A stretch of DNA of 64,000 bases, from positions 62,001 through 126,000 of the forward strand of contig JAIBEW010000003.1 of NCBI GenBank assembly GCA_019459085.1, written 5' to 3'. Below the pieces are notes generated by a model. The model was not told the origin of the DNA. It worked only from the letters and a program-made list of their open reading frames with translations, and ran no database searches. The number at the start of each line of letters is the position of its first letter. Positions within the stretch are counted from its first letter, which is position 1. Shown one piece after another: positions 35,301 to 44,443 of this stretch. The DNA is from Kaistella sp. (GTDB taxonomy: Bacteria; Bacteroidota; Bacteroidia; Flavobacteriales; Weeksellaceae). The position numbers and the translations under genes were made by a program.

Positions 35301-37392
35301 TTTAGCCAATAATTTTGCCATTTCAAATGCCGGTAGCGAAATTCGGCTTCAGTCGGAAAGCAGTGCCCCGAACAGTCCGCTGAACATTTCCATTAAAGAT
35401 TTCGGGATCGAGACCATTACGGAGATGATCAAAAAAGATTCATTGCTAGCGAAGGGAAATATCAACGGTACCGCGCAGATCCGGGATCTTAAAAACAATA
35501 TGACGTTCACCTCTGATTTGGCGGTGACGGATTTGTTTGTGTACGGAAGTCCGGTCGGAAATCTTGCGGTTAAAGTGAATAACGAAACCAGTCAGCTGAT
35601 TCGCGCCGATGTAGCACTTTCCGGGAATGATAATGATCTGAAACTTCTGGGAACTTACAACACGAGTTCAAGTACACTGGACATGAATATGGAGATCACC
35701 CGACTTCAGATGAAGACCGTTCAGGGGCTTTCAATGAATGCCGTTGAAAATGCGGAAGGCTACCTTTCAGGGAATCTTAAAATTGGGGGCAACACAAAAG
35801 CACCTTCTGTTCTGGGGACAGTGAAATTCAATGAAGTTGGTCTCGGAATTAGGCAGTTGGGAAGTAAATTTAAAAACATCAACGACGAAATTCAGTTTAC
35901 CGGCCGCGGTATCGAATTCGATGATTTTAATATTAAAGATGATGCCGGAAACGCTGTTGTTATTGATGGAAGCGTGCTCACGCAAACGTACCGTGATTTT
36001 GCGTTCAATCTTGATGTGAATGCTGATAATTTTAAAGTGGTGGATTCCGAAAAGAACAACGACCGGATGATGTATGGCGTATTGGCCGTAAATGCAGACC
36101 TGCGGATTCGGGGCGATCTGGATTTACCGAAAGTCGACGGAAATCTGTCCGTTACCGATAAAACCGATTTCACGTTTGTTCTTCCGCAGTCATCGCCTTC
36201 CTTACAGGACCGCGAAGGGATTGTAGAGTTCATCGATCAAGACCAGATTGCACTTCAAAAAACCATTAAAGCAGATTCACTTACGAACCAAAGCGACATC
36301 AAGGGAATGGATGTGAATGTGAATATTGAGGTGAATAAAGAAGCCAAAATTTCCCTCGTCATTGATAAAGCAAACGGAGATTTTGTAAAACTTCAGGGCG
36401 AGGCTCAGTTAACCGGTGGCATCGATCCTTCAGGAAAAACAACTTTGGTCGGCGTGTATGAAGTGGAAAAAGGCGCCTACGAAATGTCAGTGAGTTTACT
36501 GAAAAGAAAATTCGATATCCAGAAAGGAAGCACCATTACCTGGATCGGCGAACCGACCTCTGCTAACGTGAACATTACGGCCGTTTATACGACCGAAGCC
36601 GCACCTTTGGATTTGCTTCAGCAACAGCTAACAGGAGTTAACGGCAGCGAACTGAACCAGTACAAACAGCGGATTCCTTTCAATACTTTACTGAAAATGA
36701 ACGGCGAGCTCATGAAGCCTGTCATTACCTTTGATATTACGACTGCTGAGGAAAACAGCTCCATTTCCGCTACCGTTTTAGATAATACACGGGCCAAACT
36801 TGATCAGTTGAGACGCGACGAAGCTGAAATGAACAAACAGGTTTTTGCATTGTTGCTTTTGAACAGATTTATTGGTGAAAATCCTTTCCAGAGCGACACC
36901 GGATTATCAGCGTCTACAGTTGCCAAACAGAGTGTGAGCCGGATTCTTTCGGAGCAGCTGAATAATCTTGCTTCCGATTTAATTGGTGGAGTAGAGCTGA
37001 ATTTCGACTTGGAATCTACTGAAGATTATTCGACCGGAGACCGGAATGAAAGAACAGATCTGAACGTAGGTTTAACGAAAAGACTTTTTGATGATCGGCT
37101 GAAAGTGACGGTAGGCAATAATTTTGGTGTGGAAGGGGACGCGCGGCAAAATGAGCAAATGACCAATATCGCAGGAGATGTAACGCTGGATTACAGCCTT
37201 TCGAAAGACGGAAGATATATGTTACGCGCTTACCGGAAGAACAATTATCAGGTTGCATTACAGGGACAGGTGATTGAAACGGGTGTCGGCTTCATCATTA
37301 CCCTGGATTACGACAAATTCAGAGAGATTTTTGAGCGCAATAAAAAACAGAAAGAAAAGAACCTACCAACCGTAAACACGACTTCAAAATAA
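32380..37392 (+). CDS. tamB: Translocation and assembly module protein TamB
   Basis: The 1670-residue protein has an N-terminal membrane anchor (about residues 10-32) followed by an AsmA-like region and very long repetitive beta-strand material. The C-terminal part (about 1300-1620) is the TamB (DUF490) domain, with segments such as TLVGVYEVEKGAYEMSVSLLKRKFD. TamB spans the periplasm as a hydrophobic groove linking inner and outer membranes and is implicated in lipid transport and outer-membrane protein assembly. Its stop codon overlaps the start of the BamA-like gene by one base (TAATG), the classic tam pairing. At over five kb it is the largest gene in the window. Confidence 0.93.
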   Translation: MKFFKKFLKYTGIFLGSLLVLLVVFALSLQLPAVQNFFKGKLVSYLEEKVKTKVTLDRVYIGFPNSLVMENLYLQGQQVDTLLFARKLDVGLNIPKLLKNTADLTSIDLQGVKANVVRNNNGTFNFDYIMEAFATKDAEASPSKPFIISLDKINLKDIGISFIDNQSRNDINLYFKSFDTRVKTFDLQNNSYAANDINMDGLRLKLKQDLLEEVAEKVEEKVDSLNQRKPMKLGLNKIKLTNFNIDYGDANTKTFAKILFKELSTKINSLDLEKSNFGIENVLLKGADINAKLFLPATNANAKGAETSGKTVDSESSLALLLKKFVLEDVKVVYDNTAIAPTPRGMDFNHLNFSKMNLELRNFKMKDGTFAGTVNSAEIKEKRGLDIQQFETDFVYGDREAHLKDLYLKTSKTLLRDELVLNYNSVEQLTANPGVVRILANIRNSKVGFSDILMLVPSLRSTAPFNKYPNAILNVNTRLKGSLNDLLIQNLELSGIDRFKVSASGTVKNALNPKNLYYDLNIRELSSTAKTVFKLVPKNTIPANISLPSYFKIVGTAKGNTEVVNTNLKLTSTLGNAGIRASVNMRQKNQERYDILANLQNLQIGHIIQNKDLGAVTGLISVKGRSFDLKNAVADLKGNIASVHYNGYTYRNMAMTGKINRGAYVINLDSRDPNANLKLLASGVYSEKNPSVKVNGTITKLDLHKLGFYADQMILAGDIDGDFTSLDPDAPNGFLHLQNFAISDTKDVFPIQEVNLTATSTADSNRIVLKSQIADIDLKGKYKLTQIFASLQQTVDQYYQFQKPGTKAVKVDPNQFFTFNAVVKDDDLLRKFVSELSEFEPIHLTGNYDADSRKLEMNGQIPMVTYGKNIIRDGVLTVNNSNDALVYSLSLAEFKNESIALTKVNLNGDVKDNLITYNASTKDEKEATKFLLAGTAEKLGDLTQISLNPDGLILNYTNWQVSPDNYLQIGSRGILANNFAISNAGSEIRLQSESSAPNSPLNISIKDFGIETITEMIKKDSLLAKGNINGTAQIRDLKNNMTFTSDLAVTDLFVYGSPVGNLAVKVNNETSQLIRADVALSGNDNDLKLLGTYNTSSSTLDMNMEITRLQMKTVQGLSMNAVENAEGYLSGNLKIGGNTKAPSVLGTVKFNEVGLGIRQLGSKFKNINDEIQFTGRGIEFDDFNIKDDAGNAVVIDGSVLTQTYRDFAFNLDVNADNFKVVDSEKNNDRMMYGVLAVNADLRIRGDLDLPKVDGNLSVTDKTDFTFVLPQSSPSLQDREGIVEFIDQDQIALQKTIKADSLTNQSDIKGMDVNVNIEVNKEAKISLVIDKANGDFVKLQGEAQLTGGIDPSGKTTLVGVYEVEKGAYEMSVSLLKRKFDIQKGSTITWIGEPTSANVNITAVYTTEAAPLDLLQQQLTGVNGSELNQYKQRIPFNTLLKMNGELMKPVITFDITTAEENSSISATVLDNTRAKLDQLRRDEAEMNKQVFALLLLNRFIGENPFQSDTGLSASTVAKQSVSRILSEQLNNLASDLIGGVELNFDLESTEDYSTGDRNERTDLNVGLTKRLFDDRLKVTVGNNFGVEGDARQNEQMTNIAGDVTLDYSLSKDGRYMLRAYRKNNYQVALQGQVIETGVGFIITLDYDKFREIFERNKKQKEKNLPTVNTTSK

Positions 37393-39737
37393 TGCAGAAA
37401 TACAGTCATATTTATTGTAAAACAGTCGCAGCACTGTCGCTGTTTGTCGTACTTTCATCGTGCAGCAACACCAAATTCCTGCAGGAGGGTCAAATGCTTT
37501 ATACCGGAGCAAAAATCAACGTTATTAATGATACGCTTTCCAAAAAAGACAAATCGAATCTGAAGGAAGCGCTTCTGGAGCAATTACGGCCGAAACCGAA
37601 TTCTTCTTTTTTAGGCTTAAGGCCCCAACTGTATATTTACAACATCACAAAAGAACCGAAGAAAGAAAAAGGTTTGCGCTACTGGCTCAAATATAAAATC
37701 GGGGAAAAACCGGTTCTGCTTGGAGATGTAGACCGTGAATTCAATGAAAAAATCATTGTAAATTATTCTGAAAATAAAGGCTTTTTCAATGCAAGAGCCT
37801 CTTCGGATACGATTTCGAAAAACAGAAAAGCGAAGGTCATTTATGAATTAAGACCGGGTGCACGTTATCTGATCAGCAGTGTGACTTTTCCTGCAGATTC
37901 TTCGGTCATCAATTCAGAAATACAGGTTGTTAAAGCCGAATCTTTTCTGAAAGTTGGTAATCCTTTTGACCTGGATGTGATTAAAGCGGAGCGTGAAAGG
38001 ATTGATGAACACCTTAAAAACAAGGGATTCTATTATTTCAGTCCCGATAATATTGTCATTCAGGCCGACAGTACCGTTACGAAGGAACCAAAAGTAGAAC
38101 TTTTTGTAAAACTCAAGGACAATACCCCAACGTTGGCGAAAGAGCAGTTTACAATTGATAAAACGGTCGTTTTTCCGGACTATAATTTAGCTGATGTAAA
38201 GCTCGGTAAGTACGGAATCCCTTACAAAACTGATTCGGTAAAAGTGATCAATGATTTGTATATCATTGATCCTGAAAATAAATTCAAATCCAAAATCTTC
38301 GACCGCGCACTTTATTTTCAGAAGGGTGATCTGTATAACCGGAAAGACCACAATCTATCCCTTAACCGGCTTATCAGTCTTGGTGTTTTTAAATTTGTGA
38401 AAAATGAATTTGTCGTTTCTGATTCACTCAACCATAAATTTGATGCTTATTATCTTTTAACACCGCGGCCATTTCAGTCGCTGCGTTTGGAAACTTTAGG
38501 CAAGACCAGTTCTGCCAACTATACCGGCGGAGAAGTTAACCTGAACTGGACGCACCGTAATTTTTTCCGTGGAGCTGAACAGCTGAAAGCAGCAGTGTTC
38601 GGCGCATTTGATGTACAGGTCGGCGGCCCGAAAGATGCCAACAACATCATCAGAGTAGGCGCAAATGCACAGCTTTCAATCCCGAGAATTGTTGCGCCTT
38701 TCAAGATTTCTTCTTCAAGTGCCTTTGTTCCGCGGACGAATTTTGATATTGGTTATGAATATCTGAGCCGTACTGAACTCTATACCCTTCATAATTTTAC
38801 CACTTCGGCAGGCTATCTGTGGAAAGAAAATGAAAGAAAAGAGCATCAGTTAAAATTATTGGATGTTACCTTGGTGGCTCCGCAGAATATCACCGAAAAA
38901 TATCAGGAACAGATCGACGGTAATCCTGCAGCAGGAATTTCACCAAATCCCTCTCTTCAGCGGGTTGTTGATAAGCAGTTGATTTTTGGGCCAACTTACA
39001 GTTACACCTACACCAACACCATGCTTCCAAAAAAGAATACGTTCTATTACAGAGGAAGCGTGGATCTGGCCGGAACAATTGCAGGTTTGGTCACGGGAGC
39101 CAATGCAAAAGCAGGAGATCAGAAAGAACTTTTTAATATTCAGTTCAGCCAATATGCAAAAACAGAACACGATTTCCGCTATTACCGAAAAGTGAATGAT
39201 AAAAGTTCGGTTGCAACCAGATTTATTGCAGGAGTGGGTTATCCGTACGGAAATTCCACAACCATTCCGTACGTGAAGCAGTTTTTTGTAGGCGGAAGCA
39301 ACAGCATCCGTGCATTCCGTGCCAGAACATTAGGACCCGGAAGTTATGACCCGAGAAGCCAGAACGCAACGTTTTTCTTTGACGAGTCGGGAGACGTGAA
39401 ACTGGAAGTGAATGCAGAATACCGCGCAAATATTTATAAATTTCTGAACGCGGCTGTTTTTGCAGATGCAGGAAACGTGTGGCTCATCAATGAAGATCCG
39501 ACGCGGCCGGGAGGAAAATTTTCAAAAGATTTTGCGAAAGAGATAGCGGTTGGAGCCGGAGTTGGTTTGCGTCTTGATTTCTCAATCCTCATCCTGCGAC
39601 TCGATTTGGCGATGCCGCTTCGGGTTCCGTATTATGAAGAAGGGGAGCGCTGGACTTTCAGTCAGATTGATTTTGGCAACAGTACGTGGAGAAGAGACAA
39701 CCTGATTCTCAATATTGCCATCGGTTATCCGTTTTAA
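37392..39737 (+). CDS. BamA/TamA-family outer-membrane lipoprotein (TamL type)
   Basis: The 781-residue protein has a lipoprotein signal with lipobox LSSC, POTRA-like periplasmic domains (about residues 40-330; KGFFNARASSD and KNKGFYYFSPDN are typical POTRA strands) and an Omp85 barrel. The barrel carries the conserved VGGSNSIRAFRARTLGPGSY region, with the VRGF-like motif altered to IRAF. A lipidated TamA is described in Bacteroidota as TamL. It should form the outer-membrane part of the Tam machine with the co-translated TamB. It ends in a C-terminal aromatic (IAIGYPF), as required for barrel assembly. Confidence 0.9.
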   Translation: MQKYSHIYCKTVAALSLFVVLSSCSNTKFLQEGQMLYTGAKINVINDTLSKKDKSNLKEALLEQLRPKPNSSFLGLRPQLYIYNITKEPKKEKGLRYWLKYKIGEKPVLLGDVDREFNEKIIVNYSENKGFFNARASSDTISKNRKAKVIYELRPGARYLISSVTFPADSSVINSEIQVVKAESFLKVGNPFDLDVIKAERERIDEHLKNKGFYYFSPDNIVIQADSTVTKEPKVELFVKLKDNTPTLAKEQFTIDKTVVFPDYNLADVKLGKYGIPYKTDSVKVINDLYIIDPENKFKSKIFDRALYFQKGDLYNRKDHNLSLNRLISLGVFKFVKNEFVVSDSLNHKFDAYYLLTPRPFQSLRLETLGKTSSANYTGGEVNLNWTHRNFFRGAEQLKAAVFGAFDVQVGGPKDANNIIRVGANAQLSIPRIVAPFKISSSSAFVPRTNFDIGYEYLSRTELYTLHNFTTSAGYLWKENERKEHQLKLLDVTLVAPQNITEKYQEQIDGNPAAGISPNPSLQRVVDKQLIFGPTYSYTYTNTMLPKKNTFYYRGSVDLAGTIAGLVTGANAKAGDQKELFNIQFSQYAKTEHDFRYYRKVNDKSSVATRFIAGVGYPYGNSTTIPYVKQFFVGGSNSIRAFRARTLGPGSYDPRSQNATFFFDESGDVKLEVNAEYRANIYKFLNAAVFADAGNVWLINEDPTRPGGKFSKDFAKEIAVGAGVGLRLDFSILILRLDLAMPLRVPYYEEGERWTFSQIDFGNSTWRRDNLILNIAIGYPF

Positions 39738-39952
39738 AGGTAGGATTATCCATTTATTTAGGGGTATAATTGCGGCCGATATTGATTTAAAGGTTAATTA
39801 TCATTCACATTGCTGATTTTTAAAAAATGGAAGATTTGTCTTAAAGCTTTACAGCAGGCCGTTTTTTGCATAAATTCATAAAAATCCTGAAATCTATATC
39901 CTTTTATTATAAATAAATATTATATTTTATTATGGTTTTTTTATAAAATTTG

Positions 39953-39960
39953 TACTTTTG
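39953..39960 (+). promoter_or_regulatory. -7 box of the 86-residue hypothetical gene
   Basis: TACTTTTG matches TAnnTTTG, 21 bases upstream of ATG 39981, in a very AT-rich stretch. Confidence 0.45.
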
Positions 39961-39980
39961 TATGAAAATTATTAAAAACC

Positions 39981-40241
39981 ATGCTTTTAAATTTGTTTAC
40001 CCGTAAAAAGGTTTCATTTGTATTTTCAGAGGACGACTGGGAATATGATGCGGCCCGAAACAATTACTGTCTCACCATCAGTACTGGCAAAGCCAGAGTC
40101 GGTTCTTCCTCAAAAGTGTGTCTGTATAAACTTCAGGGAGCGATCTATGTGTTTATGTCTGAAGGTTTCGAGACGATTAAGGACAATTTAATTATTTATT
40201 TTGCGCAGTTCCCGTTTAACGGAAAGATCACAATTAAGTAA
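39981..40241 (+). CDS. Hypothetical protein (86 aa)
   Basis: The small protein has no signal peptide or membrane helix and a probable all-beta or alpha/beta fold (KVSFVFSEDDWEYDAARNNY, then IYVFMSEGFETIKDNLIIYF). It has its own promoter box and stands alone between the Tam genes and the kdp region. The family is not recognised. Normal codon use and the consensus promoter support a real gene. Confidence 0.6.
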   Translation: MLLNLFTRKKVSFVFSEDDWEYDAARNNYCLTISTGKARVGSSSKVCLYKLQGAIYVFMSEGFETIKDNLIIYFAQFPFNGKITIK

Positions 40242-40272
40242 CCGTTCCTTCAACACTTCCAGATTCAATATG

Positions 40273-40298
40273 AAAAAAGCCACTTCTGAAAGTGACTC
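40273..40298 (-). terminator. Terminator at the end of the kdp operon
   Basis: On the minus strand AGTCACTT pairs with AAGTGGCT (one G-T wobble) around a TCAG loop, followed by a run of six T residues. It lies about 40 bases beyond the histidine kinase stop codon. Confidence 0.7.
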
Positions 40299-40338
40299 TG
40301 ATTCATTTTATGTTTTAAATGAATTTTTAAATTAATAT

Positions 40339-42069
40339 CTATATTTTCACCTTCTTCAGCGCAAAAGTAAAGGTGCTTCCTGATCCCAGATCACTCTCTA
40401 CGCTTATTGTTCCGCCCTGTGCTTCAATGAACTCCTTACTGATAGCAAGTCCCAAACCTGTTCCTTCTTTTTGGGTTCCGGGAACCCTGAAATACCGGTC
40501 GAAAACTTTACCGAGGTATTTCTCCGGAATTCCGGTTCCATAGTCTTTTACAATAAATTTAACCTGACCTTCTTCTTCAGAAACTTTTACCTTTACCGTT
40601 CCGCTTTCATAAGAGTACCGAATGGCATTGGAAATGAGATTGATCAGGATCCAGATGGTTTTTTCCTCATCAGCAACCACCTTAGACAGATGATCGGGAC
40701 AGACGACTTCCATTTTTATATTTTTCTGTTCTGCCTGTGTTTTAGTGGCATCTGTGGCCCAACGTACAAGTTCTTTTGGATCCGTAGGTTCCAGCGACAG
40801 TTGAATGTTTCCGCTTTCGACCTGCGTAAGATTAAGCAGTTCTCCTGTGATTTTCAAAAGACGGTTCGAATCATCTTTAATACTGTCGATCAGCTGTTTC
40901 TGTTCATCGTTTAATGTTCCTATGTTCTCATTTTCGAGCAGTTGGAGACTCATTTTCATTGATGAAATTGGTGTTTTGAATTCGTGGGAAACGGTACCGA
41001 TGAAATTGGTCTTTGCCAGATCAAGTTCCTTGAACGGAGTGATATTACGCAGCAGGATAACGTGACCAATCAGTTGAGAAAGCTGTTCACCCGTAGGAAT
41101 TACCTGAATATCAATCAGTTCCTTTTCAAAATAACTTTCTTTACCGTCAGCAAAAATCTTGATGGGTTCTTTTGTTTTCCGGGCTTCAGGATTAATCAGT
41201 TCTTTTATTAAATCCCTTACCAGATCATTGGTTACCGCCACGTCCTGAATCTGCCGGCCAATAAAATTCTCCTGTTTAAGGCCTGAAATTTTTAAGGCTT
41301 CATCGTTGGCAAACAGTACTTTTTTATTTTCATCAATGCCGATAACCGGATCATGAAGGTTATTGATGAGCGTTTCAATTCTTTTTTTTCCTTTAATGAT
41401 TTTATCGAGTTTGCTTTCGGCATATTCTTCCAGTTTTTCAGCCATGGTATTGAAGGATTTTGCCAATTCTCCAAATTCACTGTTGCCTTCAAACCGTACA
41501 CGTTCTTTGTAGTTTTGATTCGCAATCTGTCTGATGCTTTCTGTAAGTTCCTTAATCGGATTGGCAATATTTCCAGGCAAGTTTATGAGCAAAATAAATG
41601 CAATCAAAAAACAGAGGGTTCCTGCCGCAGAAATCCAGAATACCGCACGGTCTGCAGTGGTACTGGCAATACTGCTTTTTCTGTCAATGGCATCCATATT
41701 AAGACGCATAAGCTCAGCAATATCATTTCGGATGGAAGAAGCCAGCAGTGAATCCCCGGGATTCAGTTTTAACCTGTTGAAGTGGTTGGCAAGGTTCAAC
41801 GTTCTTTCCTCTTCCCCAACTTCTGTCACATTAGCTTTCTGTTTAGTGAGATTTTTTTCAAAAACCGAAACGGCCTCTCTGTTTGCTGGAATTTCCTCCA
41901 ACGCCAGGAGCATATTTCGCGAATACTGAAGGGTGTTGTAATTGGCTACGAGAATATTATTAGTGTCCCTTTTCAGCGCATTTACATAGAAGATACTCAT
42001 TGCGGCCAGTAAAAAAATAAAGGCAAACAGCAGGCCTACGCCAGAGATGAGTTTCGTTTTAATTTTCAT
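40339..42069 (-). CDS. HAMP-PAS sensor histidine kinase, last gene of the kdp locus
   Basis: The 576-residue kinase has two transmembrane helices (about 7-29 and 142-165) flanking a roughly 110-residue periplasmic domain, then HAMP (to about 218), PAS (230-350), HisKA with phospho-acceptor H362 in SHEFKTPISS and an HATPase_c domain (about 460-576; NAIRYSYESG, GTGIPEKYLGKVFD, GTGLGLAIS). It is the KinB-like or NtrB-like type. It lies downstream of the KdpD sensor-domain gene, so the two may do together what one KdpD protein does elsewhere. The likely partner is the NtrC-type regulator at 49.2 kb. Confidence 0.9.
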   Translation of the reverse strand: MKIKTKLISGVGLLFAFIFLLAAMSIFYVNALKRDTNNILVANYNTLQYSRNMLLALEEIPANREAVSVFEKNLTKQKANVTEVGEEERTLNLANHFNRLKLNPGDSLLASSIRNDIAELMRLNMDAIDRKSSIASTTADRAVFWISAAGTLCFLIAFILLINLPGNIANPIKELTESIRQIANQNYKERVRFEGNSEFGELAKSFNTMAEKLEEYAESKLDKIIKGKKRIETLINNLHDPVIGIDENKKVLFANDEALKISGLKQENFIGRQIQDVAVTNDLVRDLIKELINPEARKTKEPIKIFADGKESYFEKELIDIQVIPTGEQLSQLIGHVILLRNITPFKELDLAKTNFIGTVSHEFKTPISSMKMSLQLLENENIGTLNDEQKQLIDSIKDDSNRLLKITGELLNLTQVESGNIQLSLEPTDPKELVRWATDATKTQAEQKNIKMEVVCPDHLSKVVADEEKTIWILINLISNAIRYSYESGTVKVKVSEEEGQVKFIVKDYGTGIPEKYLGKVFDRYFRVPGTQKEGTGLGLAISKEFIEAQGGTISVESDLGSGSTFTFALKKVKI

Positions 42070-42133
42070 TTTTTTTCTTTTCTTTTAAGAGAAGCATAAT
42101 TCTGATGGTGTTCAGTGTTGCAGGATTCACTGG

Positions 42134-43258
42134 CTAACTCAGTATAACGATATCAACATTTTTCGCCGACAGTTTTTTTAAAAGCATGTTGAAGATACCG
42201 GTGGTCAGGATAAGATTCCATAAGGTTAAACGGGGTTTTCCGATACATACGGTCGTGATTTTTTTCTCTTCAACCTGACTGATGATGGCTTTAGGTATTG
42301 ATGAATGCTGTACATTGATGATTTCAGCTCCCAATTCAGTCGCTAATTTATAATTATTAATCAAATGCCTCTGTTTGCTTAAAGCGATTTTATCGGCATT
42401 TTCAGCGGGAGTCTGCACATAGAGTACAAACCATTTGCTATGATAATAATTCGCAAGTCTTGCTGTTTTTTTGATGATGGTTTTTGCGGATTTATCGTTG
42501 CTGCTGATGCAGGCTAGGAACCGCTCGTGTTTTAAGGTATTGGGTTTCAAAACCTCGGTTTCCACCTTTCTGTTGACCTGTGTTGCCACTTCTTTCAGGG
42601 CAAGTTCCCGAAGCTGCAGGATATTGTCGCTCTGGAAAAAATTGGTTAAAGCCGCCGCGATTTTTTCGGCGTGATAAATTTTCCCTTCCTTCAGCCTCCC
42701 GATCAGTTCGTCTGCCGTAAGGTCAATGTTCACCACTTCGTCTGCCTGTGCCACCACGCTGTCCGGAATTCTTTCCTGTACCGAAATTCCGGTGATGTTT
42801 CGTATTTCGTCATTAAGGCTTTCGATATGCTGAATATTTACCGCTGAAATCACGTTGATTCCCGCATCCAGGATCTCAAAAACATCCTGCCATCTTTTTT
42901 GATTTTTACTGCCTTCAATATTGGTATGCGCCAGTTCATCAATGATCACCACTTCGGGCCGGAGATTAATGACTGCCTGAACATCCAGTTCCTCGAGTTC
43001 TTTTCCTTTGTAGAATAAAGTTCTCCGCGGAATCAGCGGCAGCCCTTCCAAAAGGGCTGCCGTTTCTGCACGGCGATGCGTTTCGATATATCCGATTTTT
43101 ACATCAATACCGTTACGCAGCAAGGTGTGCGCTTCCTGAAGCATTCGGAAGGTCTTCCCGACACCTGCACTCATGCCGATGTACAATTTGAATTTTCCCC
43201 GACGCGATTTTTTAATCAGCTGGAGAAAATGTTCTGCGGTTTTTCTTTCTTCGTCCAT
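42134..43258 (-). CDS. kdpD: Stand-alone KdpD N-terminal sensor protein
   Basis: The 374-residue protein corresponds to the N-terminal cytoplasmic half of KdpD only. Residues 20-230 are the KdpD domain with the Walker A-like GMSAGVGKTFRML and the Walker B-like VVIIDELAHTN. Residues 245-370 are a UspA-like domain (FLACISSNDKSAKTIIKKTA). The DUF4118 transmembrane block, GAF and kinase domains of E. coli KdpD are absent; the frame ends cleanly with a stop codon. Truncated KdpD proteins are known in several phyla. Here the kinase function is probably supplied by the next gene. It should sense potassium limitation or the related turgor/ligand cue. Confidence 0.92.
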   Translation of the reverse strand: MDEERKTAEHFLQLIKKSRRGKFKLYIGMSAGVGKTFRMLQEAHTLLRNGIDVKIGYIETHRRAETAALLEGLPLIPRRTLFYKGKELEELDVQAVINLRPEVVIIDELAHTNIEGSKNQKRWQDVFEILDAGINVISAVNIQHIESLNDEIRNITGISVQERIPDSVVAQADEVVNIDLTADELIGRLKEGKIYHAEKIAAALTNFFQSDNILQLRELALKEVATQVNRKVETEVLKPNTLKHERFLACISSNDKSAKTIIKKTARLANYYHSKWFVLYVQTPAENADKIALSKQRHLINNYKLATELGAEIINVQHSSIPKAIISQVEEKKITTVCIGKPRLTLWNLILTTGIFNMLLKKLSAKNVDIVILS

Positions 43259-43324
43259 TTTTCTGCGGTGTTGGATGTTTTTTGAGACAAGAAATACTGA
43301 ATAACGTCTTTTATTTCACTTTGT

Positions 43325-44419
43325 TTAAAAACTTACAGCTAAAGCTGTTGTGGCGGAGAAGCTGTTTGAGTTGAAATTTCCGTCATGTTTAACAAAGATA
43401 GCGTCTTTACTGGCCAGATTTTTAATTTCAGTCCGCCAAACCAGATTCGGTAAAATCGCATAATCTGTATTCAGGGAATAACCAAAAGTTTTAAACCCGT
43501 TCGACGTTCCTGTTGCTATAATCACTCCTGCTTTATCCTGATAATATTCGCCTCGCGCGGTGATGCTGAACTTATCTGTAGAAGTGTATTTGGCTACTAA
43601 AACGGGCGTATACCAGGTATTGTAACTGCTGCTTCCTTTTTCTGTCTGTTCGGCTCCGATATCAAACCCGGCAGTGAGTCCAACCTTATCGCTGAGCTGA
43701 TAAATGGCATAAAGGTTATGGAAATAACGCATTTGCCTGGTGCTGTCGGGTTTGTCATTTCCAATAAATGAACCGCTGTTCAGCGTGAGTTTTGCATTGG
43801 GTTTATAGGTAAGTTGATGTCCGAAAGCGGGTGTAGAATTCCCGTCAACCTTTTGTATGCGCTGCCATCCGTTCAGCACCAAACCGCTGACAAACCACTT
43901 TCCGCCGGGCGAAGTATAAGAAATTTTTGCACCTGTTTCAAAGTACGGAGAGTTTTCTGCAAACATACTGCGGGTCAGGGTCCAGTTGTCCTTTCCCGTG
44001 GCACTTTCGAAACCGAGATGAGAGGGAAGAATTCCGGCATCGATCCAGAGATCGTGTTTTTTGGAAATTTTCAAACCGATGTAGCCTTCATAAATATTCT
44101 TTAGAACATCAGGTTCCGCAGAATAATTGGCACTCATGTAAGAACCTAACCCGATAGCGACATTCGCTCTCACCTTTTCGGTACTGTAGTTTGCTTTTAG
44201 ATAGGCGAGATTCAGGCTCACTTCATTATTTCTGTTGTGGCTGTACACAAATCCGGGACGGGTGTTGTTGAGCGGTCTGTTGGCATCAAACTGATAATAT
44301 ACTTCCGCATATCCGCTGAGAGTAATTTTTTTTACTGAATCAGATTCGGTTACTGCCTGAGCCGACAAACTTCCTAAACTTCCTGTAAGAAATGCAGCGA
44401 TTATTAATTTTTTAGTCAT
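43325..44419 (-). CDS. Outer-membrane porin-like barrel protein in the kdp operon
   Basis: The 364-residue protein has a signal peptide ending in SLSAQA and a beta barrel of about 14-18 strands (LSGYAEVYYQFDAN, VSLNLAYLKANYS, NVAIGLGSYMSANYS) ending in aromatic residue F (TTALAVSF). It resembles the BBP2/porin family often encoded beside kdp genes in Bacteroidota. A role in passing K+ or other small ions to the periplasm for Kdp is plausible but inferred from position: 24 bases after kdpC and upstream of kdpD. Confidence 0.82.
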   Translation of the reverse strand: MTKKLIIAAFLTGSLGSLSAQAVTESDSVKKITLSGYAEVYYQFDANRPLNNTRPGFVYSHNRNNEVSLNLAYLKANYSTEKVRANVAIGLGSYMSANYSAEPDVLKNIYEGYIGLKISKKHDLWIDAGILPSHLGFESATGKDNWTLTRSMFAENSPYFETGAKISYTSPGGKWFVSGLVLNGWQRIQKVDGNSTPAFGHQLTYKPNAKLTLNSGSFIGNDKPDSTRQMRYFHNLYAIYQLSDKVGLTAGFDIGAEQTEKGSSSYNTWYTPVLVAKYTSTDKFSITARGEYYQDKAGVIIATGTSNGFKTFGYSLNTDYAILPNLVWRTEIKNLASKDAIFVKHDGNFNSNSFSATTALAVSF

Positions 44420-44443
44420 TATTCTGTTATTATAAGATTGTTT

